From NCBI GenBank assembly GCA_024223715.1, contig JAAEOA010000424.1:1-59339 (forward strand): a DNA stretch of 59,339 nucleotides, written 5' to 3'. This document shows, piece by piece, positions 24,901 to 31,869 of the stretch. The DNA is from a bacterium. Lineage in GTDB: Bacteria; Krumholzibacteriota; Krumholzibacteriia; LZORAL124-64-63. The position numbers were made by a program, and so were the translations under genes. Numbering within the stretch: the first letter of the stretch is position 1; each line of letters opens with the position of its first letter. The notes under the pieces are model-generated. The model was not told the DNA's origin, searched no databases, and worked only from the letters and a program-made list of their open reading frames with translations.

Positions 24901-25764
24901 ATGGGAATCCGCGTCAATACTAACATTGGTTCGTTGAATGCTCAACGACACCTATACAACACAACCACAAAATTTCAGAAATCAATGGAGCGTCTCAGTT
25001 CCGGTATGCGTATCAACCGTTCTGGAGATGATGCTGCAGGCCTGGCCATCAGTGAAAGTCTAAAATCAGACATTCGTGCCCTTCAACAGGCCTCACGTAA
25101 CGCTGCCGATGGAATCTCCCTTGTTCAGGTCGCTGAGGGTTCACTCGATGAGGTGAATAATATTCTCTTGCGTCTGCGGGAACTGGCCGAGCAATCAGCC
25201 ACGGAAACCATTGGTTCTGACGAACGCGAATACCTGAATGATGAGTTCCAGGAACTGCTCCAGGAAATCAACCGTATAAGCACTACTGCAGAATTTAACG
25301 GTATTATGCTGCTCGATGGTACCGCCACCACTCTTGATGTCCAGGTTGGTATTGGTACAGTTGCCGGAACATCAACTGTTCCCATTGATTTGAACCAGAT
25401 TATTTCAGCTAACGACCTTTCCCTGACATACGATACCGCCTTCGGCAGCGATGGAGTAAATGTTTTGGGTACCAATGGTGACGCCGCTCGTGTGGCTATT
25501 GGTCTGGTTGAAGCCGCTACCGCCACAGTATCCAGTGTTCGTGCAGGCTTTGGTGCCGCCCAGAATCGTTTGGAAACAAGTATCAGAAACATCGGTATGA
25601 CTGCTGAAAACCTTTCAGCTGCCAACAGTCGTATTCGTGACGTTGACGTAGCTTTGGAGACATCCAATATGACCAGTCTGCAAATCCTGCAGCAGGCCGG
25701 TGTATCGATTCTCTCCCAGTCTAACATGACGTCCCAATTGGCCCTGAGCCTGATGGGAAATTAG
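24901..25764 (+). CDS. Flagellin 1 (divergent member of seven-gene array)
   Basis: Filament subunit, 287 residues, consisting of the D0/D1 domains only. N-terminus MGIRVNTNIGSLNAQRHLYN and the SSGMRINRSGDDAAGLAISE core; C-terminus ENLSAANSRIRDVDVALETS then ILQQAGVSILSQSNM. It differs from the other six: RSGDDAAG instead of RAGDDAAG, LQQASRN, an extended ETIGSDEREYLNDEFQELLQ region and a slightly longer middle. Start 24901 is fixed by GGAGG 8 nt upstream; an ATG at 24886 lies inside the ribosome-binding region. It ends in its own terminator. No convincing sigma-28 or sigma-54 promoter was found upstream. It may be a minor or hook-proximal flagellin. Confidence 0.95.
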   Translation: MGIRVNTNIGSLNAQRHLYNTTTKFQKSMERLSSGMRINRSGDDAAGLAISESLKSDIRALQQASRNAADGISLVQVAEGSLDEVNNILLRLRELAEQSATETIGSDEREYLNDEFQELLQEINRISTTAEFNGIMLLDGTATTLDVQVGIGTVAGTSTVPIDLNQIISANDLSLTYDTAFGSDGVNVLGTNGDAARVAIGLVEAATATVSSVRAGFGAAQNRLETSIRNIGMTAENLSAANSRIRDVDVALETSNMTSLQILQQAGVSILSQSNMTSQLALSLMGN

Positions 25765-25839
25765 ATTAGACAATGACTTACAGGGTTTTTTAATGGGGTT
25801 TTGATCCAATTGGATTCTCCCCCGGAGCCCACCCAATAT

Positions 25840-25879
25840 CCGACTGCCCCGTGACGCGAGGGCAGTCGGTTTTTTTTAT
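25840..25879 (+). terminator. Rho-independent terminator after flagellin 1
   Basis: Perfect 10-bp stem CCGACTGCCC / GGGCAGTCGG (25840-25849 and 25860-25869), ten-base loop, then eight T (25870-25877). Confidence 0.93.
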
Positions 25880-25887
25880 TTTAAGGC

Positions 25888-25914
25888 TAAAGCCGTAAAA
25901 TTGCCTGTCGATAA
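25888..25914 (+). promoter_or_regulatory. Sigma-28 promoter of flagellins 2-5
   Basis: TAAAGCCG, 11 nt, GTCGATAA: seven of eight matches to the GCCGATAA -10 element, TAAAG in the -35 and exact spacing. It follows the flagellin 1 terminator and lies about 135 nt before flagellin 2, leaving a long leader that holds the predicted CsrA hairpins. Confidence 0.85.
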
Positions 25915-25944
25915 CAACCCTGTCGGACGAAGAAGACTTTAGCG

Positions 25945-25958
25945 GCAAAAGGATTTGC
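25945..25958 (+). promoter_or_regulatory. Upstream GGA-loop hairpin in flagellin 2 leader
   Basis: GCAAA / UUUGC stem around AGGA (25950-25953); read as a hexaloop it is AAGGAU closed by A-U rather than C-G. It is a weaker match to the CsrA consensus and lies about 80 nt from the ribosome-binding-site hairpin, much further than in the other leaders. Confidence 0.35.
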
Positions 25959-26026
25959 TAGCAAAAGTTGGAGTCGGCAGACAACACAATCCCGGTCATA
26001 TCATATGACCAAATTTAGAACCCTTA

Positions 26027-26046
26027 TGTTTTCAAGGAGGAAAACA
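26027..26046 (+). promoter_or_regulatory. CsrA-type hairpin presenting the flagellin 2 ribosome-binding site
   Basis: Perfect 7-bp stem UGUUUUC / GAAAACA around the hexaloop AAGGAG (26034-26039). UCAAGGAGGA matches the CsrA/RsmE consensus exactly. The loop is the Shine-Dalgarno of the ATG at 26049. Confidence 0.75.
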
Positions 26047-26048
26047 CC

Positions 26049-26876
26049 ATGGGAATCCGCATCAATACAAATGTAGCCTCAATCAACACTCGCCGTCATC
26101 TTGCAAACGCCACCATCAGTTTTGGTAGAAGCATGGAAAAACTCAGCTCCGGTATGCGTATTAATCGTGCCGGTGATGACGCTGCTGGACTGGCCATCAG
26201 TGAAGGCTTGAAATCTGACATTCGCGCTTTGGACCAGGCCGCTCGCAATGGATCTGACGGAATCAGTTTGATTCAAACTGCTGAAGGTAGCTTGGACGAA
26301 GTCTCAAGTATTCTTTTGCGGATGAAAGAGCTGACTGAACAAAGCCTGAATGGAACTCTCAGTAATACAGACCGCGGTTACCTGGATTCAGAGTACAACG
26401 CTCTGACTGCAGAAATTGATCGCATCAGTGATGGTGCCGAATTTAACGGCGTCAAATTACTTGACGGTTCAGGCAGTGCAACTTTGTCCATCCAGGTGGG
26501 AATTGGTACTGCAAGTTCTGATTCTGTAGCCATTGATCTTTCCACAAATCGTGATTCGGTAACTATGGGTGTGGTCGCCGGTATCGACACTGTCTCCAAT
26601 GCTCAAACCAGCATGGGTCAAATCGATACGGCCATTGAAACGGTAGTTAGTGCCCGTGGAAATTTTGGTGCCATTCAAAACCGTCTGGAAACTTCAATTC
26701 GTAACATCAATATGACCAGTGAGAACCTGTCTGCTGCGAACAGTCGAATCAGGGACGTGGATGTAGCTAATGAAAGCTCCAAGATGACATCGTTCCAGAT
26801 CCTGCAGCAAGCCGGTGTTTCCATGTTAGCACAGGCCAACATGACCACTGGTCTGGCAATGTCGTTACTCGGTTAA
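26049..26876 (+). CDS. Flagellin 2
   Basis: Filament subunit, 275 residues, D0/D1 only. N-terminus MGIRINTNVASINTRRHLAN and SSGMRINRAGDDAAGLAISE; C-terminus ILQQAGVSMLAQANMTTGLA then MSLLG. The middle (about 150-200) carries Ser/Thr/Ala-rich strands and differs most between paralogues. It is transcribed from the sigma-28 promoter at 25888 and followed without a T-tailed terminator by flagellin 3. Translation is probably controlled by CsrA through the hairpin over its ribosome-binding site. Confidence 0.97.
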   Translation: MGIRINTNVASINTRRHLANATISFGRSMEKLSSGMRINRAGDDAAGLAISEGLKSDIRALDQAARNGSDGISLIQTAEGSLDEVSSILLRMKELTEQSLNGTLSNTDRGYLDSEYNALTAEIDRISDGAEFNGVKLLDGSGSATLSIQVGIGTASSDSVAIDLSTNRDSVTMGVVAGIDTVSNAQTSMGQIDTAIETVVSARGNFGAIQNRLETSIRNINMTSENLSAANSRIRDVDVANESSKMTSFQILQQAGVSMLAQANMTTGLAMSLLG

Positions 26877-26904
26877 TGTTTGACCGGTAGCGATTAACAA
26901 TAAA

Positions 26905-26963
26905 GGCGCGCTCCAAAGGCGCCAATAGTGGAGCTTACGCTCCAATCAGGGCAAGGACGCCCT
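26905..26963 (+). promoter_or_regulatory. Three tandem hairpins in the flagellin 2-3 spacer
   Basis: Hairpin A GGCGC/GCGCC (26905-26923), hairpin B UGGAGC/GCUCCA (26929-26944, loop UUAC) and hairpin C AGGGC/GCCCU (26948-26963). C has hexaloop AAGGAC closed by C-G, a CANGGANG match. The loop of C is about 27 nt upstream of the ribosome-binding-site loop. No T-run follows A or B, so they are unlikely to be terminators. Confidence 0.6.
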
Positions 26964-26972
26964 AACAGTAAA

Positions 26973-26992
26973 ACTATTCAAGGAGGAATAGT
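26973..26992 (+). promoter_or_regulatory. CsrA-type hairpin presenting the flagellin 3 ribosome-binding site
   Basis: Perfect 7-bp stem ACUAUUC / GAAUAGU around hexaloop AAGGAG (26980-26985), immediately before the ATG at 26994. UCAAGGAGGA matches the CsrA consensus. Confidence 0.75.
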
Positions 26993-26993
26993 C

Positions 26994-27821
26994 ATGGGTA
27001 TTCGCATCAACACAAACGTATCGTCAATCAACACACGAAGGCATTTGTCCAATTCGACCATTAACTTTGGCAAGAGCATGGAAAAGCTCAGCTCTGGTAT
27101 GAGGATCAATCGTGCAGGCGATGATGCTGCCGGTCTTGCCATTAGTGAAGGATTGAAATCGGACATCAGGGCCTTGGACCAGGCTTCTCGGAATGCTGCC
27201 GATGGTATCAGTTTGATTCAAACCGCGGAAGGTAGCCTGGACGAAGTGTCCAACATCCTTTTGCGAATGAAAGAACTGGCCGAACAAAGTCTGAATGGAA
27301 CTCTCAGCAATACCGATCGTGGTTATTTGGATTCAGAGTACAACGCTCTGGCTTCGGAGATTGACCGCATCAGTGATGGCGCAGAATTCAACGGCGTGAA
27401 ACTTCTGGACGGCTCCGGAAGTGCAACATTGTCGATCCAGGTGGGAATTGGTACGACCAGTGCTGATTCAGTAATCATTGATTTAAACACCAACCGTGAT
27501 GCAGCCACTCTGGGTGTTACTTCGGGAATTGATACCGTAAGTAACGCCAGTGCCACCATGGGTGAAATCGATGCTGCCATTGAAACCGTCGTGGGTGCAC
27601 GCGGTGATTTTGGTGCACTTCAAAACCGTCTCGAAACCTCCATTCGAAACATTAACATGACCTCTGAAAACCTGTCCGCTGCCAACAGCCGGATCAGGGA
27701 TGTAGATGTGGCCAACGAGAGTTCGAAAATGACCTCGTTCCAGATTCTGCAACAGGCAGGTGTATCCATGCTGGCCCAGGCCAACATGACCACCGGTTTG
27801 GCTATGTCACTACTGGGTTAA
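26994..27821 (+). CDS. Flagellin 3
   Basis: Filament subunit, 275 residues. N-terminus MGIRINTNVSSINTRRHLSN. From about residue 187 to the end it appears identical to flagellin 4, and the N-terminal half differs at a handful of positions, so the two are recent duplicates or share gene conversion. Start 26994 is set by the ribosome-binding hairpin; an ATG at 26928 lies in the hairpin spacer and would add 22 unrelated residues. Most likely on the flagellin 2-5 transcript. Confidence 0.97.
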   Translation: MGIRINTNVSSINTRRHLSNSTINFGKSMEKLSSGMRINRAGDDAAGLAISEGLKSDIRALDQASRNAADGISLIQTAEGSLDEVSNILLRMKELAEQSLNGTLSNTDRGYLDSEYNALASEIDRISDGAEFNGVKLLDGSGSATLSIQVGIGTTSADSVIIDLNTNRDAATLGVTSGIDTVSNASATMGEIDAAIETVVGARGDFGALQNRLETSIRNINMTSENLSAANSRIRDVDVANESSKMTSFQILQQAGVSMLAQANMTTGLAMSLLG

Positions 27822-27842
27822 TTATTACCAGTAGTGATTCCA

Positions 27843-27905
27843 TGGGGCCTCTGGCCCCAATAATAGTGGGGCTTTACCCCACAACATGAAGGCAAGGAAG
27901 CCTTC
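27843..27905 (+). promoter_or_regulatory. Three tandem hairpins in the flagellin 3-4 spacer
   Basis: Hairpin A UGGGGCC/GGCCCCA (27843-27859), hairpin B GUGGGG/CCCCAC (27866-27882), hairpin C GAAGGC/GCCUUC (27888-27905). C has hexaloop AAGGAA (27894-27899) closed by C-G, matching CANGGANG, about 25 nt upstream of the ribosome-binding-site loop. Sequences differ from the flagellin 2-3 spacer but the three-hairpin layout is the same. Confidence 0.6.
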
Positions 27906-27912
27906 TCCCAAC

Positions 27913-27930
27913 CTATTCAAGGAGGAATAG
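27913..27930 (+). promoter_or_regulatory. CsrA-type hairpin presenting the flagellin 4 ribosome-binding site
   Basis: 6-bp stem CUAUUC / GAAUAG around hexaloop AAGGAG (27919-27924), two nucleotides before the ATG at 27933. Confidence 0.73.
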
Positions 27931-27932
27931 AC

Positions 27933-28760
27933 ATGGGTATTCGCATCAACACAAACGTATCGTCGATTAATACTCGACGGCACCTGTCCAACTCAACTAT
28001 CAATTTTGGCAAGAGCATGGAAAAGCTCAGCTCTGGTCTGCGTATCAATCGCGCCGGTGATGATGCTGCTGGTCTGGCCATTAGTGAAGGTTTGAAATCG
28101 GACATCAGGTCTCTGGACCAGGCGGCCCGAAATGCTGCCGATGGTATTAGTTTGATTCAAACCGCTGAAGGTAGTCTGGACGAAGTGTCCAACATCCTTC
28201 TGCGTATGAAAGAACTGGCCGAACAGAGTCTGAATGGAACTCTTAGCGATACCGACCGTGGTTATCTTGATTCAGAGTACAATGCTCTGTCTTCGGAAAT
28301 CGATCGCATCAGTGATGGTGCAGAATTCAACGGCGTTAAACTTCTTGATGGCTCCGGTGCCAGTGACCTGGCCATTCAAGTGGGTATTGGAACAACTTCT
28401 TCCGATACAGTGACCATTGATCTTTCCACCAACCGAGATGCCGCCACCTTGGGAGTATCATCGGGTATTGATACCACCAGTAACGCAAGTGCCACCATGG
28501 GCGAAATCGATGCTGCCATCGAAACCGTCGTTGGTGCTCGAGGCGATTTTGGTGCTCTTCAAAACCGACTTGAAACCTCAATTCGAAACATCAATATGAC
28601 GTCTGAAAACCTCTCCGCTGCCAACAGCCGGATCAGGGATGTGGATGTGGCCAACGAGAGTTCAAAGATGACCTCGTTCCAGATTCTGCAACAGGCGGGT
28701 GTGTCCATGCTGGCTCAGGCCAACATGACAACCGGTTTGGCGATGTCTTTACTCGGATAA
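27933..28760 (+). CDS. Flagellin 4
   Basis: Filament subunit, 275 residues, nearly identical to flagellin 3 (same C-terminal third). Its variable middle has GSGASDLAIQVGIGTTSSDT, which is shared almost word for word with flagellin 7, so the gene looks mosaic between paralogues 3 and 7. No T-tailed terminator follows it, so it is probably co-transcribed with flagellin 5. Confidence 0.97.
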   Translation: MGIRINTNVSSINTRRHLSNSTINFGKSMEKLSSGLRINRAGDDAAGLAISEGLKSDIRSLDQAARNAADGISLIQTAEGSLDEVSNILLRMKELAEQSLNGTLSDTDRGYLDSEYNALSSEIDRISDGAEFNGVKLLDGSGASDLAIQVGIGTTSSDTVTIDLSTNRDAATLGVSSGIDTTSNASATMGEIDAAIETVVGARGDFGALQNRLETSIRNINMTSENLSAANSRIRDVDVANESSKMTSFQILQQAGVSMLAQANMTTGLAMSLLG

Positions 28761-28775
28761 AGAGTAAGGAATTGA

Positions 28776-28848
28776 TGGGGTGAAGCCTGAAATGGCTTCA
28801 CCCCAGGGTGACCCGGGGCTTGCCCGGGATCAGAAGGGTAAGGACCCT
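28776..28848 (+). promoter_or_regulatory. Three tandem hairpins in the flagellin 4-5 spacer
   Basis: Hairpin A UGGGGUGAAGCC/GGCUUCACCCCA (12 bp, 28776-28805), hairpin B CCCGGG/CCCGGG (28812-28828), hairpin C AGGGU/ACCCU (28835-28848) with AAGG loop. C contains AAGGA but lacks the C-G closing pair of the CsrA consensus. No T-run follows A. Confidence 0.55.
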
Positions 28849-28853
28849 GGGTG

Positions 28854-28869
28854 GTTTCAAGGAGGAAAC
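28854..28869 (+). promoter_or_regulatory. CsrA-type hairpin presenting the flagellin 5 ribosome-binding site
   Basis: 5-bp stem GUUUC / GAAAC around hexaloop AAGGAG (28859-28864); pairing extends to GUG/CAC if one G is bulged. Just upstream of the ATG at 28872. Confidence 0.7.
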
Positions 28870-28871
28870 AC

Positions 28872-29693
28872 ATGGGTATCCGAATAAACACCAACGTTTC
28901 TTCCATCAATTCGCAAAGGCATTTGCAGAATAGTACCAATGCTTACGGCAACTCGATGGAAAAACTTAGCTCCGGATTGCGGATCAACCGCGCCGGCGAC
29001 GATGCTGCCGGTTTGGCCATCAGTGAAGGACTGAAAGCGGACATACGATCTTTGGATCAGGCATCCAGGAACGCTGCCGATGGAATTTCTCTGATTCAAA
29101 CCGGTGAAGGCGCGTTAGATGAAGTGTCAACCATCCTTTTAAGAATGAAAGAACTGGCAGAACAGTCTTTAAACGGGACGATGAGTAATACCGACCGGGG
29201 ATACCTGAATTCGGAATATACAGCTCTGACTGCCGAAATAGACCGCATTGCCAACGGGACTGAATTTAATGGAGTCATGGTGTTGAACAGTTCCCTGGAT
29301 GTTGATATCCAGGTTGGAATTGGTACCACCAGCAGTGACACCGTAGATGTGGTTCTGGGCACAAACATGAACGCGTCCGGCATTGGCCTGGCTGCTAACA
29401 TAGCCTCCGCCTCGGGCGCAGGCACTTCCATGGGCGAAATTGATACCGCCATGGAAACGGTTGTAAGTACCCGGGGCGATTTCGGTGCTCTCCAAAATCG
29501 TCTGGAAACCTCTATCAGGAATATCAACATGACCTCGGAGAATCTCTCCGCGGCCAACAGTAGAATAAGGGATGTGGATGTGGCGCGCGAAACGGCTCGT
29601 CTAACATCATTCCAGATTCTCCAGCAGGCTGGTGTTTCCATGTTGGCTTCGGCCAATTTGAGCAGCAGCCTGGCGGTAGTGCTTTTGACTTAG
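28872..29693 (+). CDS. Flagellin 5
   Basis: Filament subunit, 273 residues. N-terminus MGIRINTNVSSINSQRHLQN. It differs from flagellins 2-4 in the middle (NSSLDVDIQVGIGTTSSDTV, NIASASGAGTSMGEIDTAME) and at the C-terminus, which reads SMLASANLSSSLAVVLLT instead of the conserved AQANMTTGLAMSLLG. The altered last residues are worth noting, because the flagellin C-terminus is the FliS-binding and D0-forming part. Start 28872 is fixed by the hairpin-borne ribosome-binding site. Confidence 0.96.
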   Translation: MGIRINTNVSSINSQRHLQNSTNAYGNSMEKLSSGLRINRAGDDAAGLAISEGLKADIRSLDQASRNAADGISLIQTGEGALDEVSTILLRMKELAEQSLNGTMSNTDRGYLNSEYTALTAEIDRIANGTEFNGVMVLNSSLDVDIQVGIGTTSSDTVDVVLGTNMNASGIGLAANIASASGAGTSMGEIDTAMETVVSTRGDFGALQNRLETSIRNINMTSENLSAANSRIRDVDVARETARLTSFQILQQAGVSMLASANLSSSLAVVLLT

Positions 29694-29712
29694 TTAAAAG
29701 CTGATTTAAAAT

Positions 29713-29734
29713 GGGGTGGGCTTTTGCCCACCCC
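29713..29734 (+). other. Strong hairpin after flagellin 5
   Basis: Perfect 9-bp stem GGGGUGGGC / GCCCACCCC with UUUU loop (29713-29734). It is followed by UGAGAAG, not a T-run, so it may be a weak terminator or a stability/processing hairpin. A new sigma-28 promoter starts 23 nt later. Confidence 0.6.
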
Positions 29735-29756
29735 TGAGAAGAAAACAAAATTTTTC

Positions 29757-29783
29757 TAAAGGCCCCCTTAGTCGGGTCGATGC
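29757..29783 (+). promoter_or_regulatory. Sigma-28 promoter of flagellin 6
   Basis: TAAAGGCC, 11 nt, GTCGATGC: good -35 and six of the first seven -10 positions compared with the promoter at 25888, with the same spacing. The -10 region forms one arm of an inverted repeat (TCGGGTCGAT 29772-29781 with ATCGACCTGA 29823-29832). Confidence 0.6.
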
Positions 29784-29836
29784 TTGTGTATGTGTGGGAG
29801 AAATACCACGCAGAAATCTAGAATCGACCTGATGCT

Positions 29837-29850
29837 GGACACGGATGTCC
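29837..29850 (+). promoter_or_regulatory. Upstream CsrA-type hairpin in flagellin 6 leader
   Basis: GGAC / GUCC closing the hexaloop ACGGAU (29841-29846), a CANGGANG match; its loop is 21 nt upstream of the ribosome-binding-site loop. Confidence 0.55.
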
Positions 29851-29855
29851 GGTGA

Positions 29856-29873
29856 ATTTTCAAGGAGGAAAAT
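29856..29873 (+). promoter_or_regulatory. CsrA-type hairpin presenting the flagellin 6 ribosome-binding site
   Basis: 6-bp stem AUUUUC / GAAAAU around hexaloop AAGGAG (29862-29867), just before the ATG at 29875. Confidence 0.73.
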
Positions 29874-29874
29874 C

Positions 29875-30702
29875 ATGGGTCTCAGAATTAATACCAACAT
29901 TGCTGCGTTGAACGCTCAACGTCATCTCGCAAACTCTACCCTCGCTTTTGGCAAATCCATGGAAAAACTCAGTTCCGGTCTGCGTATTAACCGTGCCGGT
30001 GACGATGCTGCGGGTCTTGCAATAAGCGAAAGCCTGAAGTCCGAGATCAGGGCTCTGGACCAGGCCAGCAGAAACGCTGCCGACGGTATCAGCATGATCC
30101 AAACAGCTGAAGGAAGCCTTGACGAAGTTTCCAACATAATTTTGCGGATGAAAGAACTAACCGAACAATCTCTTAACGGCACCCTTTCAAACACCGATCG
30201 AACCTATTTGAATGCTGAATACAGTGCTCTTATTGCGGAAATTGATCGCATAAGTGATGCTGCAGCATTTAATAGCAAAAAACTTTTAGATGGAAGCAGC
30301 GGAACCGTTGCCATTCAAGTGGGGACAGGTACCACGGCAAATGATCAGGTTTCGCTTGATTTGAGCAATGACATGGATAGTGCGGCTTTGTTATTGACCT
30401 CGGGCATTGACAATGTATCGGATGCTACAGTAGCCATGGGTGAAATTGACGCTGCCATAAGCAACGTAGTTGGAGTACGAGGTAATTTTGGTGCCATTCA
30501 GAACCGCCTTGAAACCAGCATACGTAATATTAATATGACTTCGGAAAACCTGAGTGCTGCCAACAGTCGAATTAGAGACGTGGATGTGGCGCAGGAAACC
30601 AGTCGTATGACAAGTTTTCAAATATTGCAACAAGCAGGTATTTCCATACTGTCCCAGGCAAACATGACCCCAGGTCTGGCCATGAGCCTCCTGAGTGGCT
30701 AG
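29875..30702 (+). CDS. Flagellin 6
   Basis: Filament subunit, 275 residues. N-terminus MGLRINTNIAALNAQRHLAN and SESLKSEIRALDQASRNAAD; C-terminus ILQQAGISILSQANMTPGLA then MSLLSG. The ILSQ in the C-terminus and LNAQRHL in the N-terminus recall flagellin 1. Monocistronic, with its own sigma-28 promoter and a strong terminator. Confidence 0.97.
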   Translation: MGLRINTNIAALNAQRHLANSTLAFGKSMEKLSSGLRINRAGDDAAGLAISESLKSEIRALDQASRNAADGISMIQTAEGSLDEVSNIILRMKELTEQSLNGTLSNTDRTYLNAEYSALIAEIDRISDAAAFNSKKLLDGSSGTVAIQVGTGTTANDQVSLDLSNDMDSAALLLTSGIDNVSDATVAMGEIDAAISNVVGVRGNFGAIQNRLETSIRNINMTSENLSAANSRIRDVDVAQETSRMTSFQILQQAGISILSQANMTPGLAMSLLSG

Positions 30703-30730
30703 AACTACTTTCATACTGATTTTTCTCCGG

Positions 30731-30767
30731 ATCGACCGTAAGTAAACTTGCGGTCGATTTTTATTTT
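30731..30767 (+). terminator. Rho-independent terminator after flagellin 6
   Basis: 12-bp stem ATCGACCGTAAG / CTTGCGGTCGAT (one G-U pair; 30731-30742 and 30747-30758), loop TAAA, then TTTTATTTTT. Confidence 0.93.
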
Positions 30768-30854
30768 TGTGTCAATTTCTAAAGTTAAATAATGTTTTCT
30801 GACTATAAGGCACGTGAAAATATCACAAAAAGACGTTCTTTTGTTTTTTAGTGC

Positions 30855-30882
30855 TAAAGGTTTTGAGCTTTGGTGTCGATAA
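30855..30882 (+). promoter_or_regulatory. Sigma-28 promoter of flagellin 7, flaG, fliD, fliS, fliT-like
   Basis: TAAAGGTT, 12 nt, GTCGATAA. The -10 is identical to that at 25907-25914; the spacer is one base longer. No T-tailed terminator lies between flagellin 7 and the terminator at 34575, so it probably drives the whole late operon. Confidence 0.78.
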
Positions 30883-30951
30883 ATCTACTGTCGACTCAAA
30901 AAACTTCTCTTTGGGTCAAGAAAGGAGCCACTCAGTAAAACCAATTATGGT

Positions 30952-30987
30952 CCGGATAGGATAATCCGGCTGAGGGCAGGGACGTCC
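30952..30987 (+). promoter_or_regulatory. Two GGA-loop hairpins in flagellin 7 leader
   Basis: CCGGAU / AUCCGG (30952-30969) with hexaloop AGGAUA, and GGGC / GUCC (30974-30987, one G-U pair) with hexaloop AGGGAC closed by C-G, a CANGGANG match. The second loop is 22 nt upstream of the ribosome-binding-site loop. Confidence 0.5.
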
Positions 30988-30993
30988 AACCAT

Positions 30994-31010
30994 CATTTCA
31001 AGGAGGAATG
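30994..31010 (+). promoter_or_regulatory. CsrA-type hairpin presenting the flagellin 7 ribosome-binding site
   Basis: CAUUUC / GAAUG with one bulged U around hexaloop AAGGAG (31000-31005); UCAAGGAGGA matches the CsrA consensus. The ATG is at 31013. Confidence 0.68.
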
Positions 31011-31012
31011 TC

Positions 31013-31840
31013 ATGGGACTCCGTATTAACACCAACGTTAGCTCGTTGAACACACAGCGCCACCTCTCCAACACTTCAAACAAATTCCGTAAATCCATGG
31101 AAAAGCTCAGTTCCGGTTTGCGTATTAACCGCGCCGGTGACGATGCTGCCGGTTTGGCCATTAGTGAAGGCCTGAAAGCAGACATCCGTTCTTTGGATCA
31201 GGCTTCCCGTAATGCCGCAGACGGTATCAGTTTGGTACAAACCGCTGAAGGTAGTTTGGATGAAGTTTCCAACATTCTCCTGAGAATGAAAGAATTGGCC
31301 GAACAAAGCATGACCGGTACTCTTAGTGACACCGATCGTGGTTATCTGGATTCAGAGTATAATGCTCTTTCTTCGGAAATTGACCGTATCAGCGATGCTG
31401 CTGAATTTAATGGCGTGAAATTGCTTGATGGCTCCGGTGCTTCGGATCTGGCCATCCAAGTGGGTATTGGAACCACAAGTTCCGACACTGTGACTGTGGA
31501 TCTTTCCACTAATCGTGATGCCTCCACCCTGGGTGTTTCCTCCGGTATTGATAGTGTTTCAAATGCCAGTGCAACCATGGGTGAAGTGGATTCCGCCATT
31601 GAGACAGTGACTACTGCACGTGCGGCCTTCGGTGCCGTTCAAAACCGTCTGGAAAGCTCAATTCGAGCCATCGATATGACCAGTGAAAACTTGTCAGCAG
31701 CTAACAGTCGTATTCGCGACGTTGATGTTGCCAAGGAAACATCGGCTATGACCAGTCATCAGATTCTGATGCAAGCTGGTACTTCGATTTTGGCTCAGGC
31801 GAACATGACCAGTGGTTTGGCCATGGCTTTGATGGGTTAG
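31013..31840 (+). CDS. Flagellin 7
   Basis: Filament subunit, 275 residues. N-terminus MGLRINTNVSSLNTQRHLSN; a mid-region GSGASDLAIQVGIGTTSSDT shared with flagellin 4. The C-terminal helix differs from the others at KETSAMTSHQILMQAGTSIL (HQILMQAGTS replacing FQILQQAGVS) and RNRLESSIRAIDM-like residues (here NRLESSIRAIDMTSE). It heads the filament-assembly operon with flaG, fliD and fliS. Confidence 0.97.
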   Translation: MGLRINTNVSSLNTQRHLSNTSNKFRKSMEKLSSGLRINRAGDDAAGLAISEGLKADIRSLDQASRNAADGISLVQTAEGSLDEVSNILLRMKELAEQSMTGTLSDTDRGYLDSEYNALSSEIDRISDAAEFNGVKLLDGSGASDLAIQVGIGTTSSDTVTVDLSTNRDASTLGVSSGIDSVSNASATMGEVDSAIETVTTARAAFGAVQNRLESSIRAIDMTSENLSAANSRIRDVDVAKETSAMTSHQILMQAGTSILAQANMTSGLAMALMG

Positions 31841-31847
31841 TTTCATG

Positions 31848-31869
31848 GGGCCCCGCTTTGGCGGGGCCC
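31848..31869 (+). other. GC-rich hairpin between flagellin 7 and flaG
   Basis: 9-bp stem GGGCCCCGC / GCGGGGCCC, loop TTTG. No T-run follows, so it is more likely a stability or attenuation hairpin reducing expression of downstream genes relative to flagellin. Confidence 0.55.

Noticed and set aside
25125..25727. 200-codon open frame antisense to flagellin 1 and similar frames opposite the other flagellins
   Set aside because: They recur opposite each flagellin because the coding strand is conserved; they are shadows, not genes.
29713..29734. Hairpin after flagellin 5 as a classical terminator
   Set aside because: Very strong stem but no T-run follows; listed as a hairpin only.
24901..31840. 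Tandem repeats of the flagellin region as a mobile element or assembly artefact
   Set aside because: Each copy has distinct coding sequence and spacers, intact ends and its own regulatory leader; this is a paralogous array.
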